NCBI RefSeq assembly: GCF_002005445.1
Contig: NZ_CP014692.1
Span: 1,116,001 to 1,180,000, forward strand
Direction: 5' to 3'
DNA from: Acetobacter aceti
Lineage (GTDB): Bacteria > Pseudomonadota > Alphaproteobacteria > Acetobacterales > Acetobacteraceae
DNA: 64,000 nucleotides
In this document: positions 46,419-56,983 of the stretch, one piece after another
How positions within the stretch are numbered: the stretch's first letter is position 1
How the letters are laid out: each line of letters begins with the position of its first letter
The notes under the pieces: generated by a model
The model's input: the letters and a program-made list of their open reading frames with translations, nothing else
What the model was told of the DNA's origin: nothing
Databases searched by the model: none
Translations under genes and position numbers: made by a program

Positions 46419-47672
46419 ATGGAGCGCACTCCACCACGGATTGTCATGAAGTTCGGCGGCACGTCAGTGGGCGACCTCGATCGGATCCGTGCGGTCGCCA
46501 GGCGGGTTCAGGCGCAGATCAATGCCGGTTGCGAAGTGGCTGTCGTCGTCTCCGCCATGTCCGGAGAGACCAACAGGCTGGTCGGTTTCTGTGAAAGCCT
46601 GTCGCCACTTTATGACCCGCGCGAATATGACGCAGTGGTCGCTACTGGCGAGGAAGTCACCAGTGGTCTGCTGGCGCTCGCCCTGCAGGCGCTGGGAGTG
46701 AACGCCCGGTCCTGGCAGGGATGGCAGGTGCCGATCCGCACAGACAGCGCTCATGGCAAGGCCCGGATCGACTCCATCGACGGCGAGGCGCTGTCCGCCT
46801 GCATGAAGGAGGGGCAGGTGCCGGTCATTGCCGGATTCCAGGGTGTATCGCCGGAAGGGCGCGTGACGACACTGGGACGTGGCGGTTCCGATACGTCCGC
46901 TGTGGCCATTGCGGCCGCCATCAAGGCTGATCGCTGCGACATCTATACGGATGTGGACGGCGTTTATACGACCGATCCGCGGATTGTGCCGAAAGCCCGC
47001 AAGCTCGCCAAGATCACCTATGAAGAGATGCTGGAACTGGCATCCGTCGGCGCGAAGGTGCTGCAGACCCGCAGTGTCGAACTCGCCATGAAAGAGCGCG
47101 TGCGTGTGCAGGTGCTTTCCAGCTTCGCTGACGAAGCTCCCGCAGAAAATGGCCACCTGCCCGGGTCGCTTGTGGTTGATGAGGACGAAATCGTGGAACA
47201 GGAACTCGTTACCGGCATCGCTTACTCTCGCGACGAAGCCAAGATCTCGATGCGCCGCATTCCGGACCGTCCCGGTATCGCGGCCGCCATCTTCGGCCCG
47301 CTGTCCGAGAACAACATCAATGTCGACATGATCGTCCAGAGCACGGGCGAAGACGGCATGACCAACATGACCTTCACGACCAGCAAGACTGATCTTGCCC
47401 GCGCCATGGCGGTGATCGAGACGGCGCGTCCGGGTATTCAGTATGGTGAGGTCATCACTGACGACGCCGTAGTCAAAATCAGTGTGGTGGGTGTGGGTAT
47501 GCGCTCGCACGCCGGCGTCGCCAGCACGATGTTCCGCACCCTGTCTGAGCGTGGAATCAACATTCAGGTTATTTCCACCAGTGAGATCAAGGTGTCCGTG
47601 CTGATTCCGGCAGACTATGCGGAACTGGCCATCCGCGCGCTGCATACAGCCTACGGGCTCGACGCAGCGTAA
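46419..47672 (+). CDS. lysC: aspartate kinase
   Basis: Aspartokinase phosphorylates aspartate, the first step to lysine, threonine and methionine. From the ATG at 46419 it has 417 residues. The catalytic domain shows MKFGGTSVGD, VSAMSGETNRLVG, GGSDTSAVAIAAAI and DVDGVYTTDPRI; two C-terminal ACT domains give feedback control (GIAYSRDEAKISMRRIPDRP and NIQVISTSEIKVSVLI). The start is uncertain: 46341, 46401 and 46446 are also in frame. The gene leads lysC-nitronate monooxygenase-rodZ-ispG-hisS-prfA. Confidence 0.95.
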   Translation: MERTPPRIVMKFGGTSVGDLDRIRAVARRVQAQINAGCEVAVVVSAMSGETNRLVGFCESLSPLYDPREYDAVVATGEEVTSGLLALALQALGVNARSWQGWQVPIRTDSAHGKARIDSIDGEALSACMKEGQVPVIAGFQGVSPEGRVTTLGRGGSDTSAVAIAAAIKADRCDIYTDVDGVYTTDPRIVPKARKLAKITYEEMLELASVGAKVLQTRSVELAMKERVRVQVLSSFADEAPAENGHLPGSLVVDEDEIVEQELVTGIAYSRDEAKISMRRIPDRPGIAAAIFGPLSENNINVDMIVQSTGEDGMTNMTFTTSKTDLARAMAVIETARPGIQYGEVITDDAVVKISVVGVGMRSHAGVASTMFRTLSERGINIQVISTSEIKVSVLIPADYAELAIRALHTAYGLDAA

Positions 47673-47693
47673 GCTGCTTCTACTTTTGACGCG

Positions 47694-48779
47694 ATGATGG
47701 AGCCTGCCGCTGTGACGCCCGACTTATCCTCTGACATGACGGCAGTTGCTGTTCAGACCGCCCGTAAGGAACTTGACCAGCTCTGGTCACGCGGTACCGA
47801 GTTTCTGGGCACTGAATACGCCATTCTCGCTGGCGCCATGTCCTGGGTGAGTGAGCGCAATCTTGTCGCGGCCATCTCCAACGCGGGCGGTTTTGGCGTG
47901 ATCGCCTGTGGCGCCATGACACCGGAGTTGCTGGAGAAGGAAATTGCGGGCACGCAAAGTCTGACCAGCAAGCCGTTCGGCGTGAATCTCATCACCATGC
48001 ATCCCCAGCTTGATGATCTGGTTCAGGTCTGTCTCAGGGCGGGCGTAGGCCACATTGTTCTGGCTGGCGGCATTCCTCCCTCAGCCGCGATTCGTGCCGC
48101 AAAGGACGGTGGAGCGAGAGTCGTCGCATTTTCTCCGGCGCTTGTGCTGGCCAAACGTCTGATCCGCATGGGCGTCGATGCGCTGGTGATTGAAGGGGCA
48201 GAAGCGGGGGGGCATGTCGGGCCGGTCTCCCTGACCGTTCTGGCTCAGGAGATTCTGCCGCATGTCACGGACGTGCCTGTGTTCGTGGCAGGTGGTATTG
48301 CCCGTGGCGATGCGATCGTCGGCTTTCTTGAGCAGGGTGCGTCCGGCGCACAGTTGGGGACGCGTTTTGCGGCGGCGGCAGAGAGCATTGCCCATCCGCG
48401 TTTCAAGGAAGCATTTGTCCGGGCTGCTGCCCGGGATGCGATGACTTCCGTACAGCTTGATCCGCGGTTTCCTGTCATTCCGGTCCGTGGACTGGTGAAC
48501 GAGGGCAGCAGGAGCTTTCTTGTGCATCAGGCTGAAACGCTTCGACGGTTTCAGTCTGAAGAATTGACCAAGGAAGAGGCTCAGCTTGAGATTGAGCATT
48601 TCTGGGCTGGCGCATTGCGCCGCGCCGTGATTGACGGTGATGTCGAGAACGGATCGGTCATGGCCGGACAGTCGGTTGGCATGGTAAAGAGTATCCAGCC
48701 GGTGAAGGACATTATTGAAGAACTCGTCGGGCAGGCGGTTGGCGCTCTGGTAAAACGGGGCGCTCGTCGGGGAGAGTGA
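47694..48779 (+). CDS. nitronate monooxygenase-like FMN enzyme
   Basis: A 361-residue TIM-barrel flavoenzyme of the 2-nitropropane dioxygenase/nitronate monooxygenase family. The FMN-binding blocks are ILAGAMSWVSERNLVAAISN, NAGGFGVIACGAMTP, VIEGAEAGGHVGPVSL and VFVAGGIARGDAIVGFLEQG. Related proteins oxidise alkyl nitronates, or act as enoyl-ACP reductases (FabK type); the sequence alone does not decide. The start may be this ATG or a later one. It lies 21 bp after lysC. Confidence 0.85.
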   Translation: MMEPAAVTPDLSSDMTAVAVQTARKELDQLWSRGTEFLGTEYAILAGAMSWVSERNLVAAISNAGGFGVIACGAMTPELLEKEIAGTQSLTSKPFGVNLITMHPQLDDLVQVCLRAGVGHIVLAGGIPPSAAIRAAKDGGARVVAFSPALVLAKRLIRMGVDALVIEGAEAGGHVGPVSLTVLAQEILPHVTDVPVFVAGGIARGDAIVGFLEQGASGAQLGTRFAAAAESIAHPRFKEAFVRAAARDAMTSVQLDPRFPVIPVRGLVNEGSRSFLVHQAETLRRFQSEELTKEEAQLEIEHFWAGALRRAVIDGDVENGSVMAGQSVGMVKSIQPVKDIIEELVGQAVGALVKRGARRGE

Positions 48780-48818
48780 ATGGGCGTGGAGACCTCGAAG
48801 CGAATCGAGGAAAACACA

Positions 48819-50105
48819 ATGGGAAAGGACGAACCACAGGACACTGCGCAGGTTCCTGATCAGAACACTGATCAGACTGCGGAGGCCTCCCGTGCGTGGT
48901 CCAGCCCATTACCTGACTTTCACTCTCTTGGCGTAGGACATGCGCTCAAAATAAGGCGTGAGACCCTTGGCTGGTCCTTGCCCGATGTCGCGGCATGGCT
49001 CTGCATCAAGCACTCTTATCTTGAATCCCTGGAACATGATCGGGCGGACAGTATTCCCGCCGGCGCCTATGCGCTGGGCTTTCTTCGCACTTACGCCGCT
49101 GCGCTGGGTTTTCCCGCCGAAGCGATGGTCACCCGCTTCAAGCGGGAAGACCGCAATGTCGCGAAAAAGCCCGAGCTGACATTTCTGACTCCCGAGCCCG
49201 AACGGACAGTCCCCGCGAGCGCTTTCGTGCTGGCTGGTCTGTTCGTCATCGTGCTGGCCTACGCAGGCTGGTATGAAATGGGTGGTCATGAACCGGTGCA
49301 TCTGGAAACAGTACCATCAGTCGCCAGTGTGATGCCGGGTGTGAACAGCTCGGCATCACCCTCTCCGCAGATTGCGACGGTGATGCCTGATGCGGCGCCT
49401 TCGATATTGAGTGGCAACAAATCTCCCGCACTTCCGACGACGCAGGGTGATTCAGCAGCCGGCCATGTCGGTGCGGATGAATTTGCAAAAGCGGTCAGTA
49501 TGCTGCCGGAGCAATCCGCCGGAGCCGCGCCCGGATCAGCGGGCTCAGTGTCGCCGGAATCGGCAGTGCCGGGTGCTCCGCCCGCTGTCAAGGAACTCGC
49601 TGCCCCTGAGATTGCCGCCATACCGAAAGCGGCGCAAATCAAGGCTACAGCCAAAAGCTGGATTCAGGTCAAGGCTGCTGACGGCAAGGTCGTATATGAC
49701 CATATCATGGAGCCGGAGGAGGCGTGGGAGTTTCCGAAGGAGGGGGCTCCGTTCACTCTGACCGTGGGAAATGCGGGTGGTGTGGTTCTGGCTGTTGATG
49801 ATGTGATGACCCAGCCGCTGGGGCGGGATGGGGCTGTCAGGCGCAACATTCCTGTGAGCGAAGAGGCAATCCGTGACGGCAGCGTGGCGGGACTCGCTCC
49901 GAAAGCAGCCGATGGTGCGACTGCTGCTCCGGTGGCGTCAGGTGATGATGGCTTTGGGGAAGAGAAAACACCGTTTCCCCTTCCGCCGCCACCTGTGGTA
50001 AAGCCACGGGTCACACGCCCCAAACCAGTGCCCCCGGAAGACAAAGAGCTTTCCGCGGATGATCTGAATGCGCGCCAGTTGAAGACTATGGGCGATCCAC
50101 GTTGA
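48819..50105 (+). CDS. rodZ: RodZ-like cytoskeletal/cell-shape protein
   Basis: RodZ links MreB to the wall-building machinery. The 428-residue protein has the N-terminal RodZ helix-turn-helix (about 35-105: LGVGHALKIRRETLGWSLPD, then VAAWLCIKHSYLESLEHDRA and YALGFLRTYAAALGFP), one membrane helix (about 130-150: ASAFVLAGLFVIVLAYAGWY), a Pro/Ala/Ser-rich linker, and a C-terminal DUF4115 domain (SWIQVKAADGKVVYDHIMEP, then FTLTVGNAGGVVLAVDDV). A Pro-rich tail follows. The ATG at 48819 has GAGGA 7 nt upstream; the ATG at 48780, directly after the previous stop, is an alternative. Confidence 0.88.
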   Translation: MGKDEPQDTAQVPDQNTDQTAEASRAWSSPLPDFHSLGVGHALKIRRETLGWSLPDVAAWLCIKHSYLESLEHDRADSIPAGAYALGFLRTYAAALGFPAEAMVTRFKREDRNVAKKPELTFLTPEPERTVPASAFVLAGLFVIVLAYAGWYEMGGHEPVHLETVPSVASVMPGVNSSASPSPQIATVMPDAAPSILSGNKSPALPTTQGDSAAGHVGADEFAKAVSMLPEQSAGAAPGSAGSVSPESAVPGAPPAVKELAAPEIAAIPKAAQIKATAKSWIQVKAADGKVVYDHIMEPEEAWEFPKEGAPFTLTVGNAGGVVLAVDDVMTQPLGRDGAVRRNIPVSEEAIRDGSVAGLAPKAADGATAAPVASGDDGFGEEKTPFPLPPPPVVKPRVTRPKPVPPEDKELSADDLNARQLKTMGDPR

Positions 50106-50283
50106 TGCGCCTCACAGGAAACAACCTGCCTGTTGTTGTAATGGAATGCGTTCTGCATTCCGGTCCGGGCTTGCGCTCTGGCTTTCGGATGACAAATTTG
50201 GCAGGAATACCCGAAACCGAACGGACATTCCCCGAGGCATGCTCTTTCAGCCTCGACCTTCGTCCCGACAGGAGGATTGAACG

Positions 50284-51444
50284 ATGAGTGGCTACAGGCC
50301 TTATCAGTATATTGAGCGCCGCAAGTCGCGTCAGATTCACGTCGGCAAGGTCGCGGTCGGTGGGGACGCGCCGATTTCGGTCCAGACGATGACCAATACC
50401 CTGACCAGCGATGCGCAGGCGACGATCGAACAGATCCGTCGCGCCGAACTGGCCGGAGTGGACATCGTGCGTGTGTCCTGCCCTGATGAGGAAAGCACGG
50501 CGGCTCTTCATGAGATCGTGCGTGAAGTGAATGTTCCCATCGTTGCGGATATCCACTTCCACTACAAACGCGCCATTGAAGCTGCGAAAGCGGGTGCGGC
50601 CTGCCTGCGTATCAACCCTGGCAACATCGGCAGCGCCGAGCGTGTCCGTGAGGTTGTGAACGCCGCGAAGGATTATAACTGTTCCATCCGCATCGGCGTG
50701 AACGCCGGTTCGCTTGAGAAGCATCTGCTCGAAAAATATGGTGAGCCTAATCCTGATGCGCTGGTCGAAAGCGCTCTGGAACACGCCAAGATCCTTGAGG
50801 ATCATGACTTCCACGAGTTCAAGATCAGCGTGAAGGCGTCGGACGTCTTTCTCGCGGTAGCGGCCTATCAGCAGCTTGCCGATGCGTGCGACCACCCGCT
50901 GCATATCGGTATCACCGAAGCCGGCAGCCGCCGCGCCGGAACGGTGAAGTCCTCCATCGGTCTTGGAAACCTGCTGTGGGCCGGTGTGGGCGATACGATG
51001 CGCGTTTCCCTCTCGGCTGAGCCGGAAGAAGAAGTGCTGGTTGGCTGGGATATCCTGAAGTCCCTCGGCCTGCGTCATCGTGGTGTGAAGATCATTTCCT
51101 GCCCGTCCTGCGCCCGTCAGGGTTTCAACGTCATCCAGACGGTGCAGACGCTGGAAGATCGCCTTGCGCACATCAAGACGCCGCTGACCCTCTCCATCAT
51201 CGGTTGCGTGGTGAACGGTCCGGGTGAGGCGCTGATGACCGATCTCGGCGTGACAGGCGGCGGCTCGGGCCGTCACATGGTCTATTCGGCAGGCAAGCAG
51301 GATCATACGGTGCCGGGTGACTCGATGATCGAGCATATTGTCGGTCTTGTTGAGGACCGCGTGTCGAAGATCGAGGCGGAGGAAGCCAGGGAAAAAGCGG
51401 AAGGCATTACCCTGCCGCTGCCTGACCTCGCCAGCGCGAAATAA
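50284..51444 (+). CDS. ispG: 4-hydroxy-3-methylbut-2-enyl diphosphate synthase
   Basis: IspG carries out the penultimate step of the MEP isoprenoid route with a 4Fe-4S cluster. The 386-residue protein shows [20 protein letters not shown], then [20 protein letters not shown], the LRINPGNIG block, [20 protein letters not shown], and the cluster cysteines in [12 protein letters not shown] and [16 protein letters not shown] lies 8 nt upstream of the ATG. Confidence 0.97.
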   Translation: MSGYRPYQYIERRKSRQIHVGKVAVGGDAPISVQTMTNTLTSDAQATIEQIRRAELAGVDIVRVSCPDEESTAALHEIVREVNVPIVADIHFHYKRAIEAAKAGAACLRINPGNIGSAERVREVVNAAKDYNCSIRIGVNAGSLEKHLLEKYGEPNPDALVESALEHAKILEDHDFHEFKISVKASDVFLAVAAYQQLADACDHPLHIGITEAGSRRAGTVKSSIGLGNLLWAGVGDTMRVSLSAEPEEEVLVGWDILKSLGLRHRGVKIISCPSCARQGFNVIQTVQTLEDRLAHIKTPLTLSIIGCVVNGPGEALMTDLGVTGGGSGRHMVYSAGKQDHTVPGDSMIEHIVGLVEDRVSKIEAEEAREKAEGITLPLPDLASAK

Positions 51445-51568
51445 ATTAATCAGGTCTCGGAGGCTCCTGCCTTCGGGACAGTCTATGAGAGACCCAGTCG
51501 CGGCCATCAGGCATTCTCGTCTGATGGCCCGATGGCGTCCTGAGCCAATCTGTCGGAGTCCTGTCCTT

Positions 51569-52825
51569 ATGAGCGCCATCAGACCCGTTCGCGGTACCCA
51601 TGATCTGATTGGAGAGGACCAGCGTCGTCACGCCCATGTCGTTGAGACGGCCAGACGGGTGACGGCCCTGTATGGCTTTGAGGAATGGACGACGCCTGTT
51701 TTTGAGGAGACAGGCGTTTTCTCCCGCTCTCTGGGCGACACGTCGGATGTCGTTTCCAAGGAAATGTACACCTTCGAGGATCGAGGCGGGGATTCCCTGA
51801 CGCTCCGCCCTGAGGGAACGGCCGCCATCTGCCGGGCGCTTGTCACCAATGGCCTGACACAGTCGCTGCCGCAGAAGGTGTTCTATACGGGGCCGATGTT
51901 CCGTTACGAGCGGCCGCAGAAGGGGCGCTACCGCCAGTTTCATCAGATTGGCGCGGAACTGATCGGTCCCGGTGAACCGATCGCGGACGCCGAAGCCATC
52001 GCCATGGGACGCGACGTTCTGGCGGCTCTCGGCATTATGGATAATGTCGTTCTTGAGCTGAATACGCTCGGTGACGCGGAAAGCCGCTCTGTCTGGCGTG
52101 AAGCTCTGGTGGCTTATTTTTCGGACTTCCGTGATCGTCTTTCCGAAGACAGCCGTAACCGTCTGGAGCGCAATCCGCTGCGCATTCTCGACAGCAAGGC
52201 GCCGGAAGACCGCGAGCTTCTGGCGGATGCGCCGATGCTGGCTGCCAGCCTGAATGATGCGTCGCGTCGATTCTGGGATGACCTGCGTGACGGACTCCAG
52301 ATGTTTGGCGTCGCCTATACGGAAAACCCCCGAATTGTGCGGGGACTGGATTATTACAGTCATACGGCCTTCGAGTTTGTCACAACCAATCTTGGCACAC
52401 AGGGGACCGTTCTTGCTGGCGGGCGGTATGACGGTCTCGTGGCGGAAATGGGCGGACCTCAGACACCTGCCATAGGCTGGGCTGGTGGCATTGAGCGTCT
52501 GGCCATGTTGCTGGAAACCACTCCTCCCGTGCGGCAGCCTGTCGCGGTAATCCCGGTAGGAGAGGTGGCGCAGGAAGCGGCCGTTCGTGCTCTTTCGGCG
52601 CTACGTGCTGGTGGTGTCCGGACTGAGATGGCCTACCGTGGCAATCTGAAAAAGCGCATGGAACGCGCCAACAAGACCAATGCGTCCCATGTCGTGATCA
52701 TTGGAGAAACTGAAGTGGCCAGTGGAACGGTTCAGTTGCGTAATCTCGCCACCGGCCTGCAGGATGAAGTGGCGGCGACTGCGCTGGTTCAGGCCGTCAG
52801 GCAGTCAGGAGAAGTCAGCGCGTGA
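51569..52825 (+). CDS. hisS: histidyl-tRNA synthetase
   Basis: The class II synthetase charges tRNA-His. From the ATG at 51569 ([17 protein letters not shown]) it has 418 residues; earlier in-frame starts overlap ispG. Motif 1 region: [20 protein letters not shown]; motif 2: [20 protein letters not shown]; His-specific: [13 protein letters not shown]; motif 3 near [11 protein letters not shown]; anticodon-binding domain at the end. Its stop overlaps the GTG start of prfA (GTGA). Confidence 0.97.
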   Translation: MSAIRPVRGTHDLIGEDQRRHAHVVETARRVTALYGFEEWTTPVFEETGVFSRSLGDTSDVVSKEMYTFEDRGGDSLTLRPEGTAAICRALVTNGLTQSLPQKVFYTGPMFRYERPQKGRYRQFHQIGAELIGPGEPIADAEAIAMGRDVLAALGIMDNVVLELNTLGDAESRSVWREALVAYFSDFRDRLSEDSRNRLERNPLRILDSKAPEDRELLADAPMLAASLNDASRRFWDDLRDGLQMFGVAYTENPRIVRGLDYYSHTAFEFVTTNLGTQGTVLAGGRYDGLVAEMGGPQTPAIGWAGGIERLAMLLETTPPVRQPVAVIPVGEVAQEAAVRALSALRAGGVRTEMAYRGNLKKRMERANKTNASHVVIIGETEVASGTVQLRNLATGLQDEVAATALVQAVRQSGEVSA

Positions 52826-53880
52826 ATCTTGACGACCGGCTTGATCGTATTGTTGCCCGGAGTGAGGAACTCGAGGCCCTTCTTGCAAGCGGCGTAACGG
52901 GCGAGGACTTTACGCGGGCTTCCCGTGAGTATGGGGAAATCGAGCCTCTGGTTGCGAGGGTGAATGCTCTGCGGGCTGTGCAGGCCGAGGAGCAGGATCT
53001 GAAGCTGCTTCTCGATGATCCGGAAATGAAGGCACTGGCCGAAAGCGAACTTCATGAAGTGAAGGATCGCATCGGAGCGCTTCAGCAGGATGTCCGTCTG
53101 GCGATGCTGCCCAAGGACGCAGCGGATGAGCGAAGCGCCATCCTTGAAATACGGCCTGCTGCCGGAGGGGATGAAGCGGCGCTGTTCGCTTCGGAGCTGT
53201 TCGGGGCGTATCGACGGTATGCTGACCTTCGTGGCTGGAAGTTCGAAGTCATGGAATATGACGAAAGCGAGCTTGGTGGCCTGCGCGAAGGCATTGCGAC
53301 GATCAGTGGCAAAGGTGTTTTTGCTCGTCTGAAATATGAATCCGGCGTTCATCGTGTTCAGCGTGTGCCGGCGACGGAGAGTCAGGGGCGTATTCATACC
53401 TCCACCATCACCGTCGCTGTGCTGCCGGAAGCGGAGGAGGTCGATGTGCAGATTGATGAAAAAGATCTGCGTATCGATGTTTACCGCGCCTCTGGCGCTG
53501 GTGGGCAGCACGTCAACAAGACCGAAAGTGCTGTGCGGATCACGCATCTTCCAACCGGCGTTGTCGTGGCGATGCAGGAGGAGAAAAGCCAGCACAAGAA
53601 CCGTGCGAAGGCGATGAAGATTCTCCGGGCCCGGCTTTATGAACAGCAGCGAGCGAGCCTTCATGAGTCCCGCGCGGCCGATCGGAAGTCACAGGTGGGA
53701 ACGGGAGATCGCTCCGAACGTATCCGGACTTACAATTTTCCTCAGGGCCGGGTGACCGATCATCGTATCGGGCTGACCCTTCACAAGATTGACCGTGTGA
53801 TGCTGGGGGAGTTGGATGAGATTGTTGATACGCTGCTTCAGGAAGATCAGGCAGCGCAACTCGCAGCGGCTGGATTATAA
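52822..53880 (+). CDS. prfA: peptide chain release factor 1
   Basis: RF1 terminates at UAA and UAG. The 352-residue protein uses a GTG start that overlaps the hisS stop. The codon-recognition PxT is PAT at 183-185 ([18 protein letters not shown]) and the catalytic GGQ is at 227-229 ([19 protein letters not shown]). GGQ glutamine is usually methylated by PrmC, whose gene commonly follows prfA in alphaproteobacteria; here it does not. Confidence 0.98.
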   Translation: MNLDDRLDRIVARSEELEALLASGVTGEDFTRASREYGEIEPLVARVNALRAVQAEEQDLKLLLDDPEMKALAESELHEVKDRIGALQQDVRLAMLPKDAADERSAILEIRPAAGGDEAALFASELFGAYRRYADLRGWKFEVMEYDESELGGLREGIATISGKGVFARLKYESGVHRVQRVPATESQGRIHTSTITVAVLPEAEEVDVQIDEKDLRIDVYRASGAGGQHVNKTESAVRITHLPTGVVVAMQEEKSQHKNRAKAMKILRARLYEQQRASLHESRAADRKSQVGTGDRSERIRTYNFPQGRVTDHRIGLTLHKIDRVMLGELDEIVDTLLQEDQAAQLAAAGL

Positions 53881-54004
53881 CCTTAAGAAATCTTTATTGT
53901 TTTGCAACAAAAGTCTGATTTAACTCAATACTAACCACTCAGGTCTTAATCTCCTGCATCAGGGTTCATAAAGCAGGTTGATTTCGTTGCGATATTTTAC
54001 TTGC

Positions 54005-56983
54005 ATGTCAGTAATGCAATTTCAGAAGAAATCCGGTTATTTTCTGTTTTCTTTTACACCAAAGCCGGTTTTCCGGAAGAGCAGAGGGCTGCCTGCCAAA
54101 CTTTATGGCGTGCTGGTTGCTGCGGTGATCGGTTTTTCCGGGCTCTATCCGGCCTCTGCTCAGGCGCAGACAGTCCGGTTCTTCAATGGCCAGAATGGTC
54201 TTTCCGATGCTTCTCTGAACATTTTCGCCCAAAACTCTGAAGGGTTTTTGTATATCGGGAATAAAACGGGACTGTATGTCAGTTCCGGCGGAGAGTTTAC
54301 ACGCGTCGACAAACCCGATGGCTTGCCTTTCAGGCATACGGCTGCGATTGCGGCCGGAACTGACGGCAGTATTCTCATCGCTGCTGATAAGGAATTGTGG
54401 CTGAAAACCAGAAGCGGTTTTGAAAAAATGCCGTTCCAGTATGATGGCAGGATATCTCTTGCCGCCTATGGAATGGATTTCATAGTGCTGTCTGGTGAAG
54501 GACCCGCTCGAAATGGAGGGATCTGGAGGCTGTTTCGTCACCAGGAGGCAAAGCCTGCATTTACGCCTCTGGTGAAAGACCATACTGACAGCCAGATATC
54601 TTCAAGAAACCCTCTGAATGCAGAAGTCTTGTCCGTAATGGTTTCTCAGGAAAAAACGGTCTGGATAGGATGCGGCACAGCGCTTTGCCGCTATCGCGAT
54701 GGGGGGGTGGATAAATTTGACGAGCGGCAGGGGGTGCCGAGAGAGGTCTGGCACGCTCTGGTCATCTGTCAGGATGGCGCTCTGATTGCCCGAAGCGACA
54801 GAAAGCTGGTCATCATTGCTGCTAATGGCGGAGTTCATGTGGAAGAGATTCCATATGAAATTCCAGACTATTTCAGAAAAAACCCATCTGAAATTTTTAT
54901 GCTTCGGATGGCTGATGGATCTTTGATGACCCCGGGCCATAATTCGCTTGTTGGCCGATCCTCAGCAGGACACTGGGATGAGATGGATTGGCCGTCTGGC
55001 TATTCCCCGCAGATGATTTCCAGTGCGTTTATCGATAGGGAATATGGCGTCTGGCTGGATAGTCCAGGGCGTGGTCCTGTCCGTATCGCGGGTTTCCCTT
55101 TCTGGAAAAGCTTTCTCCCAGGAAACGATATATCACCGATGCATGTCTCCGATGTAAGGCATGATGTTGCTGGTAATTTATGGATTGCAGCAGAAAATGG
55201 CCTGTTCGAATATGCTGCGTCGTCATCTGGTCGTGATGCTGCGCACCTTCTGAAGCATCTGGAACTTGAGAATATCAGCTCTTTGATCCGTACGGGAGAT
55301 GGGGCGCTGTGGACTGCGGAAAAAGGAAAAGGATTGATCCGGATTGACCCCGTGAGTGGTCAGGTCAGAAAGCTTCCTTCCCCTGAGCAGGTAACTGGTG
55401 CGCTGCAGCTTGATAGCGGTGGACGAATATGGGTTGGAACGGTTGCCGGTCTGATACGAATAGATGATCCATTGCGTTATGCTTCGCATTTGCCGACAGT
55501 ATTCGCATTACAAAATCATCGTATTAACGCCTTGTGTTTTGATCAATTTGGACGACTTCTTGTTTTGACTGATAGCGTTCTGTTTCAGGAAACTGCGGCA
55601 GAGAATGTTTTCGATCCGAAGGTCGATCTGGATAGTTTTGATATCGGAGAGGGCAACGCCATGGCGGTGACAATGTCCAACGATATCTGGGTTTTAGGGA
55701 CTAAAGGAAATATTCGGAAAATCCTTCTTCCGGAAGACGGTTCACCAGTCGTATCCATGCTGGAGGGTGGTCCGAAAAGCGGTGGATTTACAACAATCTT
55801 TCGAGATAGCCGGGGATGGGTATGGCTCGGCGGATCTCACGGACTGGATGTTTCGACCCCGAACGGATGGTCGCATTTTGATTTGACGAATGGATTGGTT
55901 TCCAGTCACATCCTTCAGGGCGCGATCAATGAAGATGACGACGGATCACTCTGGTTTGGCACGGAAAGTGGATTAAGTCATCTCAGAGAGCCTGGTTCGC
56001 TTCCGGTATTGCCCGATTTGCATACAGGTTTTCTTTCAGCCCGCCTGGATAATGTAGACCTTTTGGGAAAAGAGAGCTTCTGGCCAGATGGTGACAGAAA
56101 ACTTTCTCTTCAGTTTGTTGCGCCAACATTTACCGGAAACAGGGAAATTAAATATCGATATCAGTTGATGGGTATTGATACTGCTGCCACAGAGACATCG
56201 GCAAATTTTGTAAATTATGCAAACATAAAAGACGAAAAAATAATTTTTCAGGTTCAGGCGTTGGATCTGTTGAATTATCGTGCTGCCAGTAGTGCTGTTT
56301 TATCCGTGCGGTCTGCCGGTCTTAAAGTATCCGGTTTCAAAGGTGACTGGTGGGTTGTATTCCTGCTGTTGTCGTTGGGTTTGATCAGCGCAGTTTCATA
56401 CAGAAGAATAAGGGCTTTAAGGCAGAAAAATTTCGAAGCCGCTGTGCGAGGTCGTACACGGATGATGGAAGAAATGCAGACGCAGCTCCTGCACCAGTCG
56501 CGCGTTGATGGGCTGACGGGTCTGCTCAATCGTCGAAGTGTTCTGGATGAACTTGATGAACTTGTGGCGGCTATTTCCTCGAACGATCTCGTCGCTGTTG
56601 CGCTGATTGATATTGATCATTTCAAAACAATTAATGATACGCTTGGGCATCAGGGTGGTGATTATGTCTTGGAACAATATGGGCAACGTTTAAGGCAGTC
56701 TGCTGGATCGACTGCTATTTGTGGACGTTACGGGGGGGAAGAGCTCATTGTCGTGTTCACTTCTATTTCTTCCACAGAAGCGTTGCTGTCGCAGGTAACT
56801 CGACTGCATGAGCATTTACGTGAACCGATGATTTATGGTGCATCGGAGGTTGTTGCGACGTGTAGCGTGGGTCTTGCCATTATTGTACCGGGGGACACGG
56901 CATCCAAATTGATTGGACGAGCAGACCGGGCACTCTACAGAGGTAAAAAACGTGGAAGAAATTGTATTATATTAGCTGAATAA
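54005..56983 (+). CDS. membrane diguanylate cyclase with beta-propeller sensor
   Basis: A protein of about 992 residues that should make cyclic di-GMP. After a signal or anchor segment (LYGVLVAAVIGFSGLYPASA) comes a long periplasmic part with ligand-binding propeller repeats of the two-component-regulator type (NLWIAAENGLFEYA, IWVGTVAGLIRID, WVWLGGSHGLDVST, SLWFGTESGLSHLRE). A Y_Y_Y-type domain follows (REIKYRYQLMGID), then a second membrane helix (WWVVFLLLSLGLISAVSYRR) and a cytoplasmic GGDEF domain (DGLTGLLNRRSVLDELDELV, IDIDHFKTINDTLGHQGGDY) with an intact GGEEL active site (CGRYGGEEL). The RxxD inhibitory site five residues before it is absent. The start could be the TTG at 53978 or ATG 54005. 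It fills the place of prmC, and its flanks are AT-rich. Confidence 0.9.
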   Translation: MSVMQFQKKSGYFLFSFTPKPVFRKSRGLPAKLYGVLVAAVIGFSGLYPASAQAQTVRFFNGQNGLSDASLNIFAQNSEGFLYIGNKTGLYVSSGGEFTRVDKPDGLPFRHTAAIAAGTDGSILIAADKELWLKTRSGFEKMPFQYDGRISLAAYGMDFIVLSGEGPARNGGIWRLFRHQEAKPAFTPLVKDHTDSQISSRNPLNAEVLSVMVSQEKTVWIGCGTALCRYRDGGVDKFDERQGVPREVWHALVICQDGALIARSDRKLVIIAANGGVHVEEIPYEIPDYFRKNPSEIFMLRMADGSLMTPGHNSLVGRSSAGHWDEMDWPSGYSPQMISSAFIDREYGVWLDSPGRGPVRIAGFPFWKSFLPGNDISPMHVSDVRHDVAGNLWIAAENGLFEYAASSSGRDAAHLLKHLELENISSLIRTGDGALWTAEKGKGLIRIDPVSGQVRKLPSPEQVTGALQLDSGGRIWVGTVAGLIRIDDPLRYASHLPTVFALQNHRINALCFDQFGRLLVLTDSVLFQETAAENVFDPKVDLDSFDIGEGNAMAVTMSNDIWVLGTKGNIRKILLPEDGSPVVSMLEGGPKSGGFTTIFRDSRGWVWLGGSHGLDVSTPNGWSHFDLTNGLVSSHILQGAINEDDDGSLWFGTESGLSHLREPGSLPVLPDLHTGFLSARLDNVDLLGKESFWPDGDRKLSLQFVAPTFTGNREIKYRYQLMGIDTAATETSANFVNYANIKDEKIIFQVQALDLLNYRAASSAVLSVRSAGLKVSGFKGDWWVVFLLLSLGLISAVSYRRIRALRQKNFEAAVRGRTRMMEEMQTQLLHQSRVDGLTGLLNRRSVLDELDELVAAISSNDLVAVALIDIDHFKTINDTLGHQGGDYVLEQYGQRLRQSAGSTAICGRYGGEELIVVFTSISSTEALLSQVTRLHEHLREPMIYGASEVVATCSVGLAIIVPGDTASKLIGRADRALYRGKKRGRNCIILAE

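Noticed and set aside
46464..47645. A 393-codon minus-strand open frame across lysC
   Set aside because: Antisense shadow of a clear aspartokinase gene.
50086..51579. A 497-codon minus-strand open frame across ispG and part of hisS
   Set aside because: Antisense shadow of ispG; no motif, no ribosome-binding site.
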